64,000 nt of DNA from Alphaproteobacteria bacterium (GCA_030433335.1 JAUILL010000016.1:20544-84543); one strand, 5' to 3'; positions 8,666 through 19,512 are shown, counted from the stretch's first letter. The notes: generated by a model not told the origin, from the sequence alone. Numbers and translations: made by a program.

Positions 8666-9120
8666 GGCTCTGGAAACAGACGAGGGCCATCCCCATGTGT
8701 TTTCGCATGAGACAGAGATTCCTGATTGCGACCCTGATGCTTCTGCCCGTGACCGCGATGGCGCAGGACGAGCCGTTGATAGAGCATGCTGAACCTCAAA
8801 GTGGGTTCGAACGGATGCAGCGCGGATTTGGCATGATCTTCGAAGGTCTGCGCGAAGAGGTTGACCCAACAGTCGACGGCTTGAAGGACAAGGCTGGCGA
8901 ATTGCGGGACAAGGCTCGCGAGATGGCGCCCGAGATGCGGGAATGGGTCGAGTCGATGGGGCCGGCACTGCGGGATCTGGCGGACAAAATCGGTGATCTC
9001 AACGACTATCACGCGCCGGAAAAGCTGCCCAATGGCGATATCATCCTTCGCCGCAAACAGCCTTTGCTAGATGCGCCAGAGCCCCCAATGGACGTGCCAA
9101 TGGGGCCGACCGACATTTAA
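8662..9120 (+). CDS. secreted hypothetical protein coupled to the J-domain gene
   Basis: 152 residues if started at the ATG overlapping the upstream stop (ATGA at 8662-8665). In-frame ATGs at 8695 and 8707 give a shorter signal peptide (MRQRFLIATLMLLPVTAMA, cut before QDEP). The mature protein has a helical, charged middle (LKDKAGELRDKAREMAPEM) and a proline-rich tail. Similar proteins carry misleading ATPase labels in some genomes; no P-loop is present. The 3' end overlaps that of ppx by 3 bases. Periplasmic, function unknown. Confidence 0.7.
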   Translation: MRLWKQTRAIPMCFRMRQRFLIATLMLLPVTAMAQDEPLIEHAEPQSGFERMQRGFGMIFEGLREEVDPTVDGLKDKAGELRDKAREMAPEMREWVESMGPALRDLADKIGDLNDYHAPEKLPNGDIILRRKQPLLDAPEPPMDVPMGPTDI

Positions 9121-10661
9121 TCCTCGACGATGACCTCGTGCGTGGCGTCCAGCGATTTGGCCAGTGAGTCCAGACGCGCAGCGGCCACTTCGGAATAAAG
9201 ATCAGCGGCGTCTTTGTGCAGGATGAGCTTCAGCTCTTTGGCCTCGGGATCCCATTTGAATTTGCCGGGAGCGCGGTCCTTGTGCATCCAAAGCATCGCG
9301 CCAAACCGCATCGCCTTGCCCAAAACCTCTGCCTCGCGGGTTTCCTCTTCGCTCAGTAGGGGGGCGAGCAGGTCGAACTGGTTGGCGCTGGGTTTGTTCT
9401 TGTAGCGATACAGAAGCGACAGGCCGATGTAGATGCGCTCGCTGTGGGACAGGCCGCCAAGGTTCGCGCGGGTCGAATTATCAAAGCAGATTTCAGCGCG
9501 GTAATCCGGATGCGCCCGCCACGTGACGTCGTGCAGCAGGCAGGCGGCCTTGATGATGCGCGCGCGCTCTGGTGCCATCTTCGGGAAGAGCGGCGAGATA
9601 AAGCTGAAAAGGATTTTCCCGAACCCGGGCATCCGCGCGTCTTTGATTTCCGAGAAACGGCAAGCTTCGATCAGTGGATCACGGTCGCGCAGGTCCTGCG
9701 GCATCTGTTCGTACAGCAGCCCCTCGCGGATGCCGTAGCTGGAAATCGCGATGTCGTGGGGATCGAGCCGTTTGACCACGGCCTCAAGCACTTCGGTGGC
9801 CAAAGGCACCAAGGCCATACGCGCGCTGGAAATGCTGCAGGCCTTGCGCAGAGCCTCTAGGTCTTTGTGATCCTTGATGAAGTCCAGAGTCTCCATCAGT
9901 TCGGGGCAAGTCATCCGGTACTCGTGCAGCACGTGCAGCGGGTAGTTCATCCGCTCCATGTTGATGCGCCCGATGGCGCGCCAACTGCCGCCGACGAGGA
10001 ACAGGCGGTCGTGCTGGGGCCCGAGCTCTTCGAGCAGTTGGTCCAACGTCTCTTCGATATGGGCGCGGCGCGCTTTGACGCCGCCCTCGATGTCCTGCAA
10101 CTTCAGCGGCGCGAGGGGCGAGGTCACGCATTTCCCGATCTTGCCGCTGCGGATTTCGGCCAGTTCCATGGACGAACCGCCGATGTCGCACACCAGACCG
10201 TAAGCGCCGGGCCATCCCAGAAGCACCCCTTGAGCCGACAAACGTGCCTCTTCGGTGCCGTCTACCACGTGGATGGTCATGCCGGTTTCGGCTTCGATCT
10301 GGGCTCTGAATTCGGGGCCGTCTTCGGCCTCTCGCATGGCCGCCGTGGCGACCACATGCAGCGGTGTGCACCCGATGCTACGGGCCAAGGCTTGGAACCG
10401 GTGCAGGGTGGCGCGGGCGCTAACCTTGCCCTCGGGGTTCAGCATGCCTGTTTCCAACAGGCCTTTGCCCAATCCGCACATGACCTTTTCGTTGAAGAAA
10501 TAGGCAGGGCTGCGGGCGGCACCGTCGAAAATCACCAAGCGCACAGAGTTCGATCCGATGTCGACCACCCCGACCTTGGACATTGCGCGGGCTTGGGGGT
10601 CGATGATCAACGGCCGCGCGAAAACCGCGTGGTCGCCAAACATGGGTTGGCTGGTCGTCAT
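9117..10661 (-). CDS. ppx: exopolyphosphatase / guanosine pentaphosphatase family (Ppx/GppA)
   Basis: 514 residues. The actin-like ASKHA phosphate-1 motif VGVVDIGSNSVRLVIFDG sits near residue 31 after an N-terminal extension, and VCDIGGSSMELAEI is the second phosphate loop. The C-terminal half contains an HD-like helical segment (IIKAACLLHDVTWRAHPDY). The enzyme removes terminal phosphate from polyphosphate or hydrolyses pppGpp. Placement 64 bases downstream of ppk on the same strand favours polyphosphate turnover and a two-gene operon. Confidence 0.93.
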   Translation of the reverse strand: MTTSQPMFGDHAVFARPLIIDPQARAMSKVGVVDIGSNSVRLVIFDGAARSPAYFFNEKVMCGLGKGLLETGMLNPEGKVSARATLHRFQALARSIGCTPLHVVATAAMREAEDGPEFRAQIEAETGMTIHVVDGTEEARLSAQGVLLGWPGAYGLVCDIGGSSMELAEIRSGKIGKCVTSPLAPLKLQDIEGGVKARRAHIEETLDQLLEELGPQHDRLFLVGGSWRAIGRINMERMNYPLHVLHEYRMTCPELMETLDFIKDHKDLEALRKACSISSARMALVPLATEVLEAVVKRLDPHDIAISSYGIREGLLYEQMPQDLRDRDPLIEACRFSEIKDARMPGFGKILFSFISPLFPKMAPERARIIKAACLLHDVTWRAHPDYRAEICFDNSTRANLGGLSHSERIYIGLSLLYRYKNKPSANQFDLLAPLLSEEETREAEVLGKAMRFGAMLWMHKDRAPGKFKWDPEAKELKLILHKDAADLYSEVAAARLDSLAKSLDATHEVIVED

Positions 10662-10725
10662 TGGCTCGAACCTAAATATTGGACAGTTCTCATCTGAGGC
10701 ACCTTGGGGAAAGCGCCCGCAGAGG

Positions 10726-12900
10726 TCAATCTTCAGTGTGTGTCAGTTTGGGAACGTCTGCGGCGCCGGCGGACCCGCGACCAGAAAGCGAGGGGTTCTC
10801 CATAAAGAAGCGGTGGCAGCTAAATGCGAACTTCCCTTCCTCGAGTTGAGCCCGCTTGAATTTGCCATCGGGGCCCATCACCCAGCTTTGGGCGACATCG
10901 GCCATGTTGGCGGCCATGATCTGATCGACGATCTGCGCCTTCACGGTGGGGTTCTCGATTTCGATTAATGTTTCCACGCGGCGGTTCAGGTTGCGACCCA
11001 TCCAGTCGGCGGACGACATGAACACCCGCGCCTGCCGCGAGGGCAGGGCGTGGCCGTTACCAAAGCACGCAATCCGCGAGTGTTCGAGGAACCGGCCCAC
11101 GATGGACTTCACGCGGATATTCTCGGACAGGCCCTTGATGCCGGGACGCAAGCCGCAGATGCCGCGGATCACCAGCGAAACGGGCACCCCTGCCTGCGAG
11201 GCGCCATACAGAGCGTCAATCACATCCGGCTCGATCAGGGAATTCATCTTGGCCCAAATACCCGAAGGACGCCCGGCACGAGCGTTCTCTGCTTCCTCTC
11301 CGATCATGCGGATCAGGTCGGCCTTCATGTTGGTGGGGCTGATCGACAGGTTTTCCAGATGCTCGGGCATGGCGTAGCCCGACAGGTAATTGAAAACCTT
11401 GACCGCGTCGCGCCCGATCGACGGATTGCAGGTAAAGAGGCTGAGGTCGGTGTAAATCTTGGCGGTGATGGGGTGGTAGTTGCCGGTGCCAAAGTGGCTG
11501 TAGGTCACCAGTTGGTCGCCTTCGCGGCGGACCACGGTGCTGATCTTGGCATGGGTTTTCTGGTCCACAAAGCCATACACCACGTGTGCCCCCGCGCGCT
11601 CCAACCGGCGCGACTGGCGGATGTTGGCGGCCTCGTCAAAGCGGGCTTTCAGTTCGACCAGCGCGGTGACGGATTTGCCATCCTCGGCGGCTTCGCACAG
11701 CGCCTCGACGATGGGGCTGTCTTTGGACGTCCGATAGAGGGTCTGCTTGATCGCCACTACATTCGGGTCGCGGGCGGCCTGCTGCAGGAAGCGCACCACC
11801 ATGTCGAAGGTCTCGTAGGGGTGGTGCAGTAGCATGTCCTTCTGACGGATCGCCTTGAAGATATCGCCATCGTGGTCTGTCACGCGCTCAGGCACGCGGG
11901 GGGTGAAACTGGGCCACAAGAGATGCGGTAGATCGTCGATCACCAGTTCTTTGAGGTCAGATACACCGATTACGCCGTCTACCTCGATGACCTCTTCGTC
12001 GCTCAGGTGGAGTTCGCGCATAATGATGTCGAGCAGGTTTTTCGGCGCACCGGCCGAGACCTTCATCCGGATCACTTCACCGCGGCGGCGGCGTTTCAGG
12101 GCGCTTTCGAATTCGCGAACCAGATCTTCGGCTTCTTCTTCGACTTCTAGATCGCTGTCGCGCAGCACACGGAAGGTACAGTGCCCCTTGAGCCGGTAGC
12201 CCGGGAACAGCTGGTTCAGGTGCAGAAGCAGCAGTTCTTCGAGCGGAATATAGCGGAACTGATCGGGCTCGGAGGGAAGGCGTGTGAAGCGCGGAACCTG
12301 CGCGGGAATGGGCAGTAGCGCGTGCAGGGTTTTGCCGTCGCGGCTGCGTTCCAACTGCAGCGCCAGCGAGAAGCCGGTGTTCGGGATGAACGGGAAGGGG
12401 TGCGCGGGATCAATCGCCAGCGGGGACAAAACCGCGAAGACTTGGTTAAGGAAGACGTCGGCAAGATAGGTTTCGTCCTCTTTGGTCAAAGAGGTGCGGT
12501 CATGCAGGGTCAGGCCGTGCTGCTCCATCTCGGTGCGCAGAGTGCGCCACGCGCTCTGCTGGCGATCCATCAGGTCGCGGGCGTCTGCGTCGATCAGTTT
12601 GAGCTGTTGGGACGGGGTCAGGCCGTCTTGGGCGGGGGTCGTGTTCCCCTCGCGTTTCAGTTCGCGCAGACCCGCGACGCGGACGGTGTAGAATTCATCA
12701 AGGTTGGTGGCCGAGATCGACAGGAAGCGCAGACGCTCCAGCAGCGGGACACGCGGGTTCTCGGCCTCTTCCAGCACGCGCATGTTGAAGCCCAGCCAGC
12801 TAAGTTCGCGGTTGTATAGGCGCTTGGGGCCTTCGATCTCTTCGGCGGGCAGCTCGATGGGCTCTGAAAAGCCTGCGTGCAAGAAATCAACTACGTCCAC
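10726..12900 (-). CDS. ppk1: polyphosphate kinase 1
   Basis: 724 residues from a GTG start with AAGGA about 9 bases upstream. It reversibly polymerises the gamma phosphate of ATP into polyphosphate. All PPK1 parts are visible: the N-terminal [18 protein letters not shown], the head domain ending in [17 protein letters not shown], the catalytic histidine region [20 protein letters not shown], and the C-terminal [13 protein letters not shown]. The length is normal. It is first gene of the ppk-ppx pair, and hdaA lies 38 bases upstream on the same strand. Confidence 0.96.
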   Translation of the reverse strand: MDVVDFLHAGFSEPIELPAEEIEGPKRLYNRELSWLGFNMRVLEEAENPRVPLLERLRFLSISATNLDEFYTVRVAGLRELKREGNTTPAQDGLTPSQQLKLIDADARDLMDRQQSAWRTLRTEMEQHGLTLHDRTSLTKEDETYLADVFLNQVFAVLSPLAIDPAHPFPFIPNTGFSLALQLERSRDGKTLHALLPIPAQVPRFTRLPSEPDQFRYIPLEELLLLHLNQLFPGYRLKGHCTFRVLRDSDLEVEEEAEDLVREFESALKRRRRGEVIRMKVSAGAPKNLLDIIMRELHLSDEEVIEVDGVIGVSDLKELVIDDLPHLLWPSFTPRVPERVTDHDGDIFKAIRQKDMLLHHPYETFDMVVRFLQQAARDPNVVAIKQTLYRTSKDSPIVEALCEAAEDGKSVTALVELKARFDEAANIRQSRRLERAGAHVVYGFVDQKTHAKISTVVRREGDQLVTYSHFGTGNYHPITAKIYTDLSLFTCNPSIGRDAVKVFNYLSGYAMPEHLENLSISPTNMKADLIRMIGEEAENARAGRPSGIWAKMNSLIEPDVIDALYGASQAGVPVSLVIRGICGLRPGIKGLSENIRVKSIVGRFLEHSRIACFGNGHALPSRQARVFMSSADWMGRNLNRRVETLIEIENPTVKAQIVDQIMAANMADVAQSWVMGPDGKFKRAQLEEGKFAFSCHRFFMENPSLSGRGSAGAADVPKLTHTED

Positions 12901-12938
12901 GATCAGAAATCCTTCTGTTTCTTAACTGTTGGATCAAA

Positions 12939-13616
12939 TTAGCTGTGTCGTAGCTTGTCCAGTACCTCGGATGCAAGCTTGCGATTGACCGCGCGGTTCT
13001 GTTCGAGGCCAGTTTTGTCGATGGCCGCTACGACTTTGATAGCGCTGGAAAAAGAGCGGTCCATGTGTCGGAGCAGATAGGTGATCGTATCCGGGCTGGG
13101 GAACAACTGACGGTCGGCGAATAACTTGGTCAACACGGCGGTCAGCAGCGCGTCATCGGGGGCTTCGAGGCCGATGGACTGCGCGCCCTGCATCCGGCTT
13201 TGAAGATCGGGCAGGGTTAGGCCCCAGACCTGCGCGGGGCGGGTGTCGGTCAGAAGCAAGCGATTGCCCTCGGCCAGCACCAGATTGTGCAGGTGGAACA
13301 GCAACTCTTCGGCCGCGCGATCACCTGAGATGGACGAGATGTCTTCGATCGCGACGTGAGTCTTGGCCAGCGCGGGGATGTCTTGGCCCCCCAGATCACG
13401 GCTGTTCAAAATAGTGGCGTGGGTCGTTTCCGCCCACACGTGGGCCAGATGGGTCTTGCCTGAGCCTTCGGGGCCATAGAGCACCAGCTTGCCGCCCGCC
13501 CAATTGCGCCAGCCGTCCAGCAAAGCGACCGCCATCGCATTGCCGGGCGAGACAAAGAAATCCTCGCGGCCCAAGGCAGGGCGAACTGGCAGATCAAAGC
13601 TAAGCTGGCGTGCCAT
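12939..13616 (-). CDS. hdaA: DnaA regulatory inactivator HdaA
   Basis: 225 residues related to the AAA+ part of DnaA. MARQLSFDLPVRPALGREDF begins with the clamp-binding-like QLSFDLP motif. Walker A is GPEGSGKT at residues 48-55, and sensor and lid helices follow. With the DNA-loaded sliding clamp it promotes ATP hydrolysis by DnaA and prevents re-initiation. It lacks the DnaA DNA-binding domain. The start is 3 bases after the AI-2E-type gene stop, so the two are surely cotranscribed. Confidence 0.9.
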   Translation of the reverse strand: MARQLSFDLPVRPALGREDFFVSPGNAMAVALLDGWRNWAGGKLVLYGPEGSGKTHLAHVWAETTHATILNSRDLGGQDIPALAKTHVAIEDISSISGDRAAEELLFHLHNLVLAEGNRLLLTDTRPAQVWGLTLPDLQSRMQGAQSIGLEAPDDALLTAVLTKLFADRQLFPSPDTITYLLRHMDRSFSSAIKVVAAIDKTGLEQNRAVNRKLASEVLDKLRHS

Positions 13617-13619
13617 CGG

Positions 13620-14687
13620 TTACGGTGCGTCCCTGCCGGTCAGGCCGCGATACAGGCGGCTGTCTTTGTATTGTGAGGCGATGTAACGGATCACAACACC
13701 CAAAGAGGCCGCCAGCGGTACAGCAACCAGAAGGCCGATGAAACCGAAAATCGATCCAAAGACGGACAGAGCGAGGATCAGCCAGACAGGGTGGAGGCCG
13801 ACCGAATTGCCGATCAGCATCGGGGTCAGGACGTTCCCCTCTAGGATCTGGCCGACTTGGAAGACGGCGAAGACTGCGGCGATCATCCACCAGTCGCCCC
13901 AGAACTGGAACAGCGCCAGACCGATGGATAGGACACCGCCAACAATAGCGCCCACATAGGGGATGAAACTGACGATACCCGCGATGAAGCCCACGACGAG
14001 GCCGAAGTTAAGCCCGACGATCATCAACGAGATCGCGTAATAAGCGCCGAGGATCAGGCATACGGTGCCTTGGCCGCGGACAAAACTGGCGAGGGTCGCG
14101 TCGATGTCGTTGAAAATCTTGCGCACGATTGGGGCGTGGTCACGGGGCAAGAGGTCATCGATCTTGGCGATCATGTTGTCCCAGTCGAGCAGCAGGTAGA
14201 AAGAGACCACGGGCACCACGACAAAGAACATGGCGATGTTCAACAGGGAGGCGGCCGAAGACAGGGCGCCTTGCAGCAGGGTGCCGCCCTTTTCCTGAAT
14301 GGTTTGGCCTGCGGAGGTCAGCGCATTGTGAACAGGGCTGCCGCTGGCGATCAGTTCAGGGAAGCGCGTGTTGAGGCTGGTCTTCAGCCGATCCATGATC
14401 TCGGGCGCGGTTTTGAACAGGTTGACTGCTTGCTCGACCAGCGTCGGGATCACCACCAGTGCGGCGGCGACAAAGACCAGAATGGCGCACAAGGTTATGA
14501 CAACGGTGGCCATCGCGCGGCTCAGTCCGCGTTCCTCAAGCCAATCGGCAACGGGATCAAGGAAATAGGCCACTGCTGCGCCCACAAAGAACGGCAGCAA
14601 CGTGTCCCCAAGCACCCAAAGGATGGCAAAGAAAACGACGGCGGCGATTCCCCAATATTTGGCCTGTTGCTTTGCAGGTAGAGACAT
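13620..14687 (-). CDS. AI-2E family (PerM-like) membrane transporter
   Basis: 355 residues from the ATG at 14687, which has GGAGG 8 bases upstream; an upstream in-frame ATG at 14705 lacks one. The AI-2E exporter architecture is visible: N-terminal hydrophobic helices (YWGIAAVVFFAILWVLGDTL), a periplasmic-type helical insert (IMDRLKTSLNTRFPELI), then clustered helices with FGLVVGFIAGIVSFIPYVGA, the family signature. Substrates vary from autoinducer-2 to sodium/proton and are not predictable. It precedes hdaA with 3 bases between. Confidence 0.88.
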   Translation of the reverse strand: MSLPAKQQAKYWGIAAVVFFAILWVLGDTLLPFFVGAAVAYFLDPVADWLEERGLSRAMATVVITLCAILVFVAAALVVIPTLVEQAVNLFKTAPEIMDRLKTSLNTRFPELIASGSPVHNALTSAGQTIQEKGGTLLQGALSSAASLLNIAMFFVVVPVVSFYLLLDWDNMIAKIDDLLPRDHAPIVRKIFNDIDATLASFVRGQGTVCLILGAYYAISLMIVGLNFGLVVGFIAGIVSFIPYVGAIVGGVLSIGLALFQFWGDWWMIAAVFAVFQVGQILEGNVLTPMLIGNSVGLHPVWLILALSVFGSIFGFIGLLVAVPLAASLGVVIRYIASQYKDSRLYRGLTGRDAP

Positions 14688-14844
14688 GGGGTATCCTCCG
14701 GTCATTCAATTCGGTTTTCGCCGAAGCGGCGTGATTATGCAAGCGCAGCGCCCGTTTGGCGGGGTTCGGGCCGACTTAGCTGTTTCCAAGGGGACGGTTG
14801 CGCTTTAAACCCCTGCAAAACGAAATCACTGTTCCGAGGGTTCC

Positions 14845-16200
14845 ATGCGCCTGTCCCGCTATTTCCTGCCCGTGCTCAAGGAGACGCCTGCCGACGCACA
14901 GATCGTCAGCCACCGCCTGATGCTGCGCGCCGGTATGATCAAGCAAACCAGCGCCGGTATCTATTCCTGGCTGCCGCTGGGTTTCAAAGTCCTGCGCAAG
15001 ATCGAAAACATCGTCCATGACGAGCAGATCAAGGCCGGCCACATCCCCATGCAGATGCCCACCCTGCAATCGGCGGACCTGTGGCGCGAGTCCGGTCGCT
15101 ATGATGGCTACGGTCAGGAAATGCTGCGGATGAAGGACCGTCACGACCGTGACATGCTGTTCTCGCCCACCGCAGAAGAACTGTTCACCGACGTCTTCCG
15201 CAGCTACGTGCGCAGCTACAAAGACCTGCCGCTGACCCTCTATCAAATCCAGTGGAAGTTCCGCGACGAGGTCCGCCCCCGTTTCGGTGTGATGCGTGGC
15301 CGCGAATTCTACATGAAGGACGGCTATAACTTCGACCTGACCAAAGAGGACGCGCTGCACGCTTACAACCGTCACCTTGTCAGCTACCTGCGCACCTACG
15401 AGCGTATGGGCCTGCAGGCGATCCCGATGCGTGCCGATTCCGGCCCCATTGGCGGCGATGACACCCACGAGTTCCTTGTTCTGGCAGACACCGGTGAATC
15501 CGAAGTCTTCTACGATGCCGAGATCACCGATCTGACCTTTGGCGACCGCGAGATCGATTTCGCGGACAAAGAGCAGTGTCAGGCGGTTCTCGAAGAGTTC
15601 ACCAGCCGCTACGCGCGTACGGACGAGACCCACGACGAAGCTGTCTACAACGAAATCCCCGAAGAGCGCCGCCGCGTTGCGCGCGGGATCGAAGTTGGCC
15701 AGATCTTCTACTTCGGCACAAAATATTCTGACGCCATGGGCGCGACCGTTCAGGACGCCGAAGGCAACAAGGTCCCCGTTCACATGGGCAGCCACGGCAT
15801 CGGCGTCAGCCGCCTGCTTGGCGCGATCATCGAAGCGAGCCACGACGAAAACGGCATCATCTGGCCCGAGGGCGTGACCCCGTTCCACGTCGGCATCGTG
15901 AACCTGAAACAAGGTGACGACGAAACAGACGCCGCATGCGAGAGCCTCTATGCCGAGCTGGTCGCTGCTGGTTTCGAGCCGCTGTACGACGACCGCAAGG
16001 AGCGCGCAGGTGCGAAATTCGCAACGATGGACCTGATCGGTCTGCCTTGGCGCATTACCATCGGTCCGCGCGGTCTGAAAAACGGAGTGGTCGAACTGAC
16101 CAGCCGCCGCACTGGCGAGAGCGAGGAACTGTCGCCCGCCGCGGCTGTAGAAAAGATCAAAGAGATCTACGCGAAACATCCCGATCCCAAGGGCCTGTAA
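14845..16200 (+). CDS. proS: prolyl-tRNA synthetase
   Basis: 451 residues, a class II synthetase charging tRNA-Pro. Motif 1 region [20 protein letters not shown], motif 2 around [22 protein letters not shown] and motif 3 near [17 protein letters not shown] are all present, with a C-terminal anticodon-binding domain ([12 protein letters not shown] onward). It lacks the long editing insertion of the E. coli enzyme, giving the short alphaproteobacterial form. A strong terminator follows. Confidence 0.97.
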   Translation: MRLSRYFLPVLKETPADAQIVSHRLMLRAGMIKQTSAGIYSWLPLGFKVLRKIENIVHDEQIKAGHIPMQMPTLQSADLWRESGRYDGYGQEMLRMKDRHDRDMLFSPTAEELFTDVFRSYVRSYKDLPLTLYQIQWKFRDEVRPRFGVMRGREFYMKDGYNFDLTKEDALHAYNRHLVSYLRTYERMGLQAIPMRADSGPIGGDDTHEFLVLADTGESEVFYDAEITDLTFGDREIDFADKEQCQAVLEEFTSRYARTDETHDEAVYNEIPEERRRVARGIEVGQIFYFGTKYSDAMGATVQDAEGNKVPVHMGSHGIGVSRLLGAIIEASHDENGIIWPEGVTPFHVGIVNLKQGDDETDAACESLYAELVAAGFEPLYDDRKERAGAKFATMDLIGLPWRITIGPRGLKNGVVELTSRRTGESEELSPAAAVEKIKEIYAKHPDPKGL

Positions 16201-16221
16201 GCCGCGTTATCGAATGCTTCC

Positions 16222-16253
16222 AAAGGCTCCGGTATTTCGCCGGAGCCTTTTTT
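16222..16253 (+). terminator. intrinsic terminator of proS
   Basis: AAAGGCTCCGG (16222-16232) pairs perfectly with CCGGAGCCTTT (16240-16250) and is followed by further T. Confidence 0.9.
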
Positions 16254-16429
16254 GATTCCCAATTGATTCGCAGAGGCTCGGTTTCAGCCAGCCACCGCCG
16301 AACGCGTCGCAAAATTCCGCCAAATCGACCCCAAGAGCGCTGACAGTGGCTGTTTTGCATAATTCTCCGGTCGCTTTTCTGGATACGATCCGATATGGCT
16401 ACGGGTCATATTTCAAGCGCGAACAGGTC

Positions 16430-16930
16430 ATGTTTTTAAGGGCTTTTGTGGTCAGTCTTGGTATTGTTTCGGGAGTTGGATTTTCGCAATTTCCCGAGTT
16501 TTCGCAACAATACCTCCAGCGGTTGGGCGGTGCAGTCGAAGAGCTGGCGACCGTGGTGCGCGACTTTGACCGTTCGGCGGCGACCTTTGGCATGTCCCGT
16601 CACAAAGCTCTCGACGAGATGAATGGCTCTCCGTTTTTGCAACGGCGGCAGGCGGACCTGCGGCGCACGATCTCGCGATACGAAGAGTTGAACGAAGCCT
16701 ATAGTGCCCTGCGATACGCTGGTCCCTTCACGCGGTTCTATGACCTGCATTTCATGTTTGACGAGAAGATCCTGGCGGGCACGTTGGAGGACTACCGCCT
16801 GGCGGTTCCGCTGACCATGGAGGGCGGCCTCTTTGCGGTCTTTGGTGCTCTGTTCGGGGCAAGTGCAGCATCGCTCATCAGCAAGCTGTTCCGACCTTGG
16901 CGGAAACGGAAGAAACCCACGGCGGCGTGA
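16430..16930 (+). CDS. DUF2937 family membrane protein
   Basis: 166 residues from the ATG at 16430; an upstream in-frame ATG at 16346 adds 28 residues that look like leader. The layout is MFLRAFVVSLGIVSGVGFSQ (membrane segment), a long soluble charged middle, then TMEGGLFAVFGALFGASAAS (second membrane segment) and a basic tail. Two end helices with a soluble middle fit DUF2937, a family recalled from memory. It lies directly before lolC. Function unknown. Confidence 0.72.
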   Translation: MFLRAFVVSLGIVSGVGFSQFPEFSQQYLQRLGGAVEELATVVRDFDRSAATFGMSRHKALDEMNGSPFLQRRQADLRRTISRYEELNEAYSALRYAGPFTRFYDLHFMFDEKILAGTLEDYRLAVPLTMEGGLFAVFGALFGASAASLISKLFRPWRKRKKPTAA

Positions 16931-16984
16931 CTTGACCCGCGAGGCGCGATTTGCGCATCTACGCGCGAACTGTCGAGGAACCTC

Positions 16985-18271
16985 ATGGCCCATACCACAC
17001 CTCCCTTTGCTCCTTTTGAATTCATGATTGCGTGGCGGTACTTGCGCGCCAAACGCGCCGAAGGGGGCGTGAGTGTCATGACGTGGATCTCTTTGCTGGG
17101 GATCACTCTTGCGGTTTTTGCCTTGATTGCGACCTTGGCCGTGCGCTCCGGCTTCCGAGAGGAATTCGTGGACACAATTCTGGGGGCGAATGCGCATATC
17201 ACGGTCTATCAGGACATGCAGGTCTCTGAGACCGGTGCAACCAGTCGCAAAATTGAGAACTACGTCGAGATGGCAGAACGCATTGCCGCTGTTCCGGGCG
17301 TTGCCCACGCGGCGCCCTTGGTAAAGGGGCAGGTGATGGCCAGTGCGCAGGGCCGGAATGCCGGGGTCGAGGTCTTTGGTATCAGTGCGGACGACCTACA
17401 AGGCATCCCGCGTATCGCCAATCCCCAAGAAGCGATTGGCACATTGGAGCGGTTCGAAGAAGGCATCGCGATCGGTTCTGGAGTGGCGCGAGAGTTGGGG
17501 TTGTTTGTTGGGGATAAAGTGCAACTCATTTCGCCGAACGGCGTGAAAACCGCTTTTGGTACGAGCCCCCGTGTCAAAGCCTACGAGGTGGTCTACATCT
17601 TTACGGCCGGCCGGTATGACGTAGATCGTACGCGGGCCTATCTACCGTTTTCCGAAGCGCAGGCCTACTTCAATTCACCCGAAGCTGCAGACGAGATTGA
17701 GGTCATGCTCGACACGCCTTCTGACGTCGAGGCGATGGTCTTGCCGGTGTTCCAAGCGGCAGGGGACCGCGCAATGATCTGGACGTGGCGCGATGCCAGC
17801 GGCGCGTTCCTGAGAGCACTTGAGGTCGAGGACAACGTGATGTTCGTGATCCTCTCGATCCTTGTGCTGATTGCCGCGATGAACATCACGAGTGGCTTGA
17901 TTATGCTGGTGAAAAACAAAGGACGCGACATCGGCATTCTGCGAACCATGGGCCTGACCGAAGGCGCGGTTCTGCGGGTGTTTTTCTTGTGTGGGGCCTT
18001 CACCGGTGTGCTGGGGACCATCGCTGGTGTGATCCTTGGATGTCTCTTTGCGATCTACATCGACCCGATCTTCTCGCTCGTTAACTATGTTGCGGGCGGT
18101 GGGGTATGGGATCCTCAAATCCGCGGCCTTTATAACCTGCCGGCCAAGCTGGAACTGGCGGATGTGCTGAGCGCGGTGTTCCTGTCCTTGGGACTGAGTT
18201 TTGTGGTGACGATTTTCCCGGCCCGACGTGCGGCGCGGATGAACCCTGTGGAGGCGCTGCGCTATGAGTAA
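16985..18271 (+). CDS. lolC: lipoprotein-releasing system permease LolC/LolE
   Basis: 428 residues. [27 protein letters not shown] is the hallmark N-terminus of LolC/E permeases, and a large periplasmic domain (about 60-290) separates helix 1 from the three C-terminal helices. Segments [16 protein letters not shown] and [18 protein letters not shown] close the FtsX-like domain. Together with LolD it extracts outer-membrane lipoproteins from the inner membrane and passes them to LolA. Only one permease gene is present, as usual in alphaproteobacteria. The end overlaps lolD by 8 bases. Confidence 0.94.
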   Translation: MAHTTPPFAPFEFMIAWRYLRAKRAEGGVSVMTWISLLGITLAVFALIATLAVRSGFREEFVDTILGANAHITVYQDMQVSETGATSRKIENYVEMAERIAAVPGVAHAAPLVKGQVMASAQGRNAGVEVFGISADDLQGIPRIANPQEAIGTLERFEEGIAIGSGVARELGLFVGDKVQLISPNGVKTAFGTSPRVKAYEVVYIFTAGRYDVDRTRAYLPFSEAQAYFNSPEAADEIEVMLDTPSDVEAMVLPVFQAAGDRAMIWTWRDASGAFLRALEVEDNVMFVILSILVLIAAMNITSGLIMLVKNKGRDIGILRTMGLTEGAVLRVFFLCGAFTGVLGTIAGVILGCLFAIYIDPIFSLVNYVAGGGVWDPQIRGLYNLPAKLELADVLSAVFLSLGLSFVVTIFPARRAARMNPVEALRYE

Positions 18272-18938
18272 GGCACTGGAACTGAGCGCGATCGAGAAGG
18301 TTTATAAGCGCGGCGAGCCGGGCGAGGTGGCCGTTCTGTGCGGGGCAGAATTGACGTTGGACGCAGGCGAGGTCGTGGCCTTGGTCGCGCCTTCGGGGGC
18401 TGGTAAATCGACGCTCTTGCACATTGCGGGGCTGCTGGACACGCCGGATGCGGGGCGGGTTGTCGTGGGCGGTCAGGACGTGACTGGTGCGGGCGATCGG
18501 CAGCGGACGCGGGTGCGGCGGGGGGATTTGGGGTTTGTGTACCAGTTCCACCATTTGCTGCCGGAATTTACTGCTATTGAGAATGTGGTGCTGCCGCAGT
18601 TGGCCAATGGGGTGAGTGCGCGGGACGCGCAAAAGCGGGCTGAGAAGCTGCTTGACCACATGGGGCTGAGCGGGCGGATGACGCATCGTCCGGCGGCGCT
18701 TTCTGGCGGTGAGCAGCAGCGCGTTGCGATCGCTCGGGCGCTGGCGAATGAGCCCAAGGTTTTGTTGGCGGACGAGCCGACGGGGAACCTTGATCCCGGG
18801 ACCAGTGAGCGGGTTTTCAACGCGCTGATGGACTTGGTGCGCGAGACCGGATTGGCGGCGCTGATTGCCACGCATAACCCTGAATTGGCTGGGAAAATGG
18901 ACCGCACCGTGACCTTGGAGAACGGGGTGCTGCGCTGA
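18264..18938 (+). CDS. lolD: lipoprotein-releasing system ATPase LolD
   Basis: 224 residues of a compact ABC ATPase. Walker A is APSGAGKST (42-50), the signature [15 protein letters not shown] and Walker [14 protein letters not shown] are intact, and the fold ends about 30 residues later as in LolD/MacB-type proteins. It powers LolC. Translation is coupled to lolC by an 8-base overlap. Cytoplasmic face of the inner membrane. Confidence 0.94.
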   Translation: MSKALELSAIEKVYKRGEPGEVAVLCGAELTLDAGEVVALVAPSGAGKSTLLHIAGLLDTPDAGRVVVGGQDVTGAGDRQRTRVRRGDLGFVYQFHHLLPEFTAIENVVLPQLANGVSARDAQKRAEKLLDHMGLSGRMTHRPAALSGGEQQRVAIARALANEPKVLLADEPTGNLDPGTSERVFNALMDLVRETGLAALIATHNPELAGKMDRTVTLENGVLR

Positions 18939-19044
18939 GGGCGTAGGTATCCGAGCGGGTAGGGGTATCGTCCAAAGAGATCGCCGATTGGCCCTTCGGG
19001 CATGTGGTGGCGGGGCAGGGGCGTTGGTATCAATGGTCCTAGGA

Positions 19045-19168
19045 AAAGCGCCGCTACGCCACTTAATCTATCCCGGTAGTGGTACAGGCGTTTGACTCGC
19101 GAAACTTGTTAGGTTTCGCCTCCAGAACTCGAACTTTCGCCCAGGGCTTTTGCTCTGGGTATTTTTTT
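19045..19168 (+). ncRNA. candidate small RNA downstream of lolD
   Basis: Between lolD (ends 18938) and the terminator at 19140 there is no credible gene, but three consecutive hairpins. CGCC (19049-19052)/GGCG (19087-19090) encloses CCACT (19059-19063)/AGTGG (19078-19082). GCGAAAC/GTTTCGC (19099-19105/19113-19119) follows, and then the terminator stem. A terminator 200 bases beyond the last gene, preceded by compact structure, suggests an sRNA or a long 3' UTR product. No clear promoter is visible, so confidence is modest. Confidence 0.35.
19140..19168 (+). terminator. strong intrinsic terminator downstream of lolD
   Basis: CCCAGGGC (19140-19147) pairs with GCTCTGGG (19152-19159), one G-U pair, with a TTTT loop; TATTTTTTT follows. 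Confidence 0.85.
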
Positions 19169-19391
19169 GCCCGATTGCAAATTCTTCGAGTGTTAACGGG
19201 GTGCGCTGCGGAAATGTCTGGTCTGTCTGACGTATGGTTTAAGTATGGCTCGCGTCATGACGTTGGGTCTGGCACTGGCTGGGCGGGCGTGAATTTGCGG
19301 ATGGTTAAGGACTTGGGTCAGACGGGCCTTTGGGCTGGGGGCGCCCCTTGCGATCCGGTGCCGGTGGGCTGATTGGCTGGCGTCGGGATTT

Positions 19392-19413
19392 GAGTATTTT
19401 TGGCAAAAAGAAG
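19392..19413 (+). repeat. intergenic GAGTATTT repeat, copy 2
   Basis: GAGTATTTTTGGCAAAAAGA plus AG, identical over 22 bases to the copy at 49935. It is 121 bases from copy 3. Confidence 0.7.
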
Positions 19414-19512
19414 CCTTGGGCCTTGGGCGCTGGGGAGGGGCCGTGATCTGTGGGCCGATCGGGACTGGAGAGGTGTCTTGGGCGCGGTGCGGCTTTGGGC
19501 TGGGTGCCGCTT

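Noticed and set aside
14776..16179. 467-codon minus-strand frame over proS, and similar antisense frames over parE, ppk2, thrS, the GS-like genes, pyrG and purA
   Set aside because: Same composition artefact; the plus/minus partner in each case has complete family motifs.
19079..19372. 97-codon frame after lolD
   Set aside because: It runs through hairpins and a terminator, and its composition is unlike neighbours.
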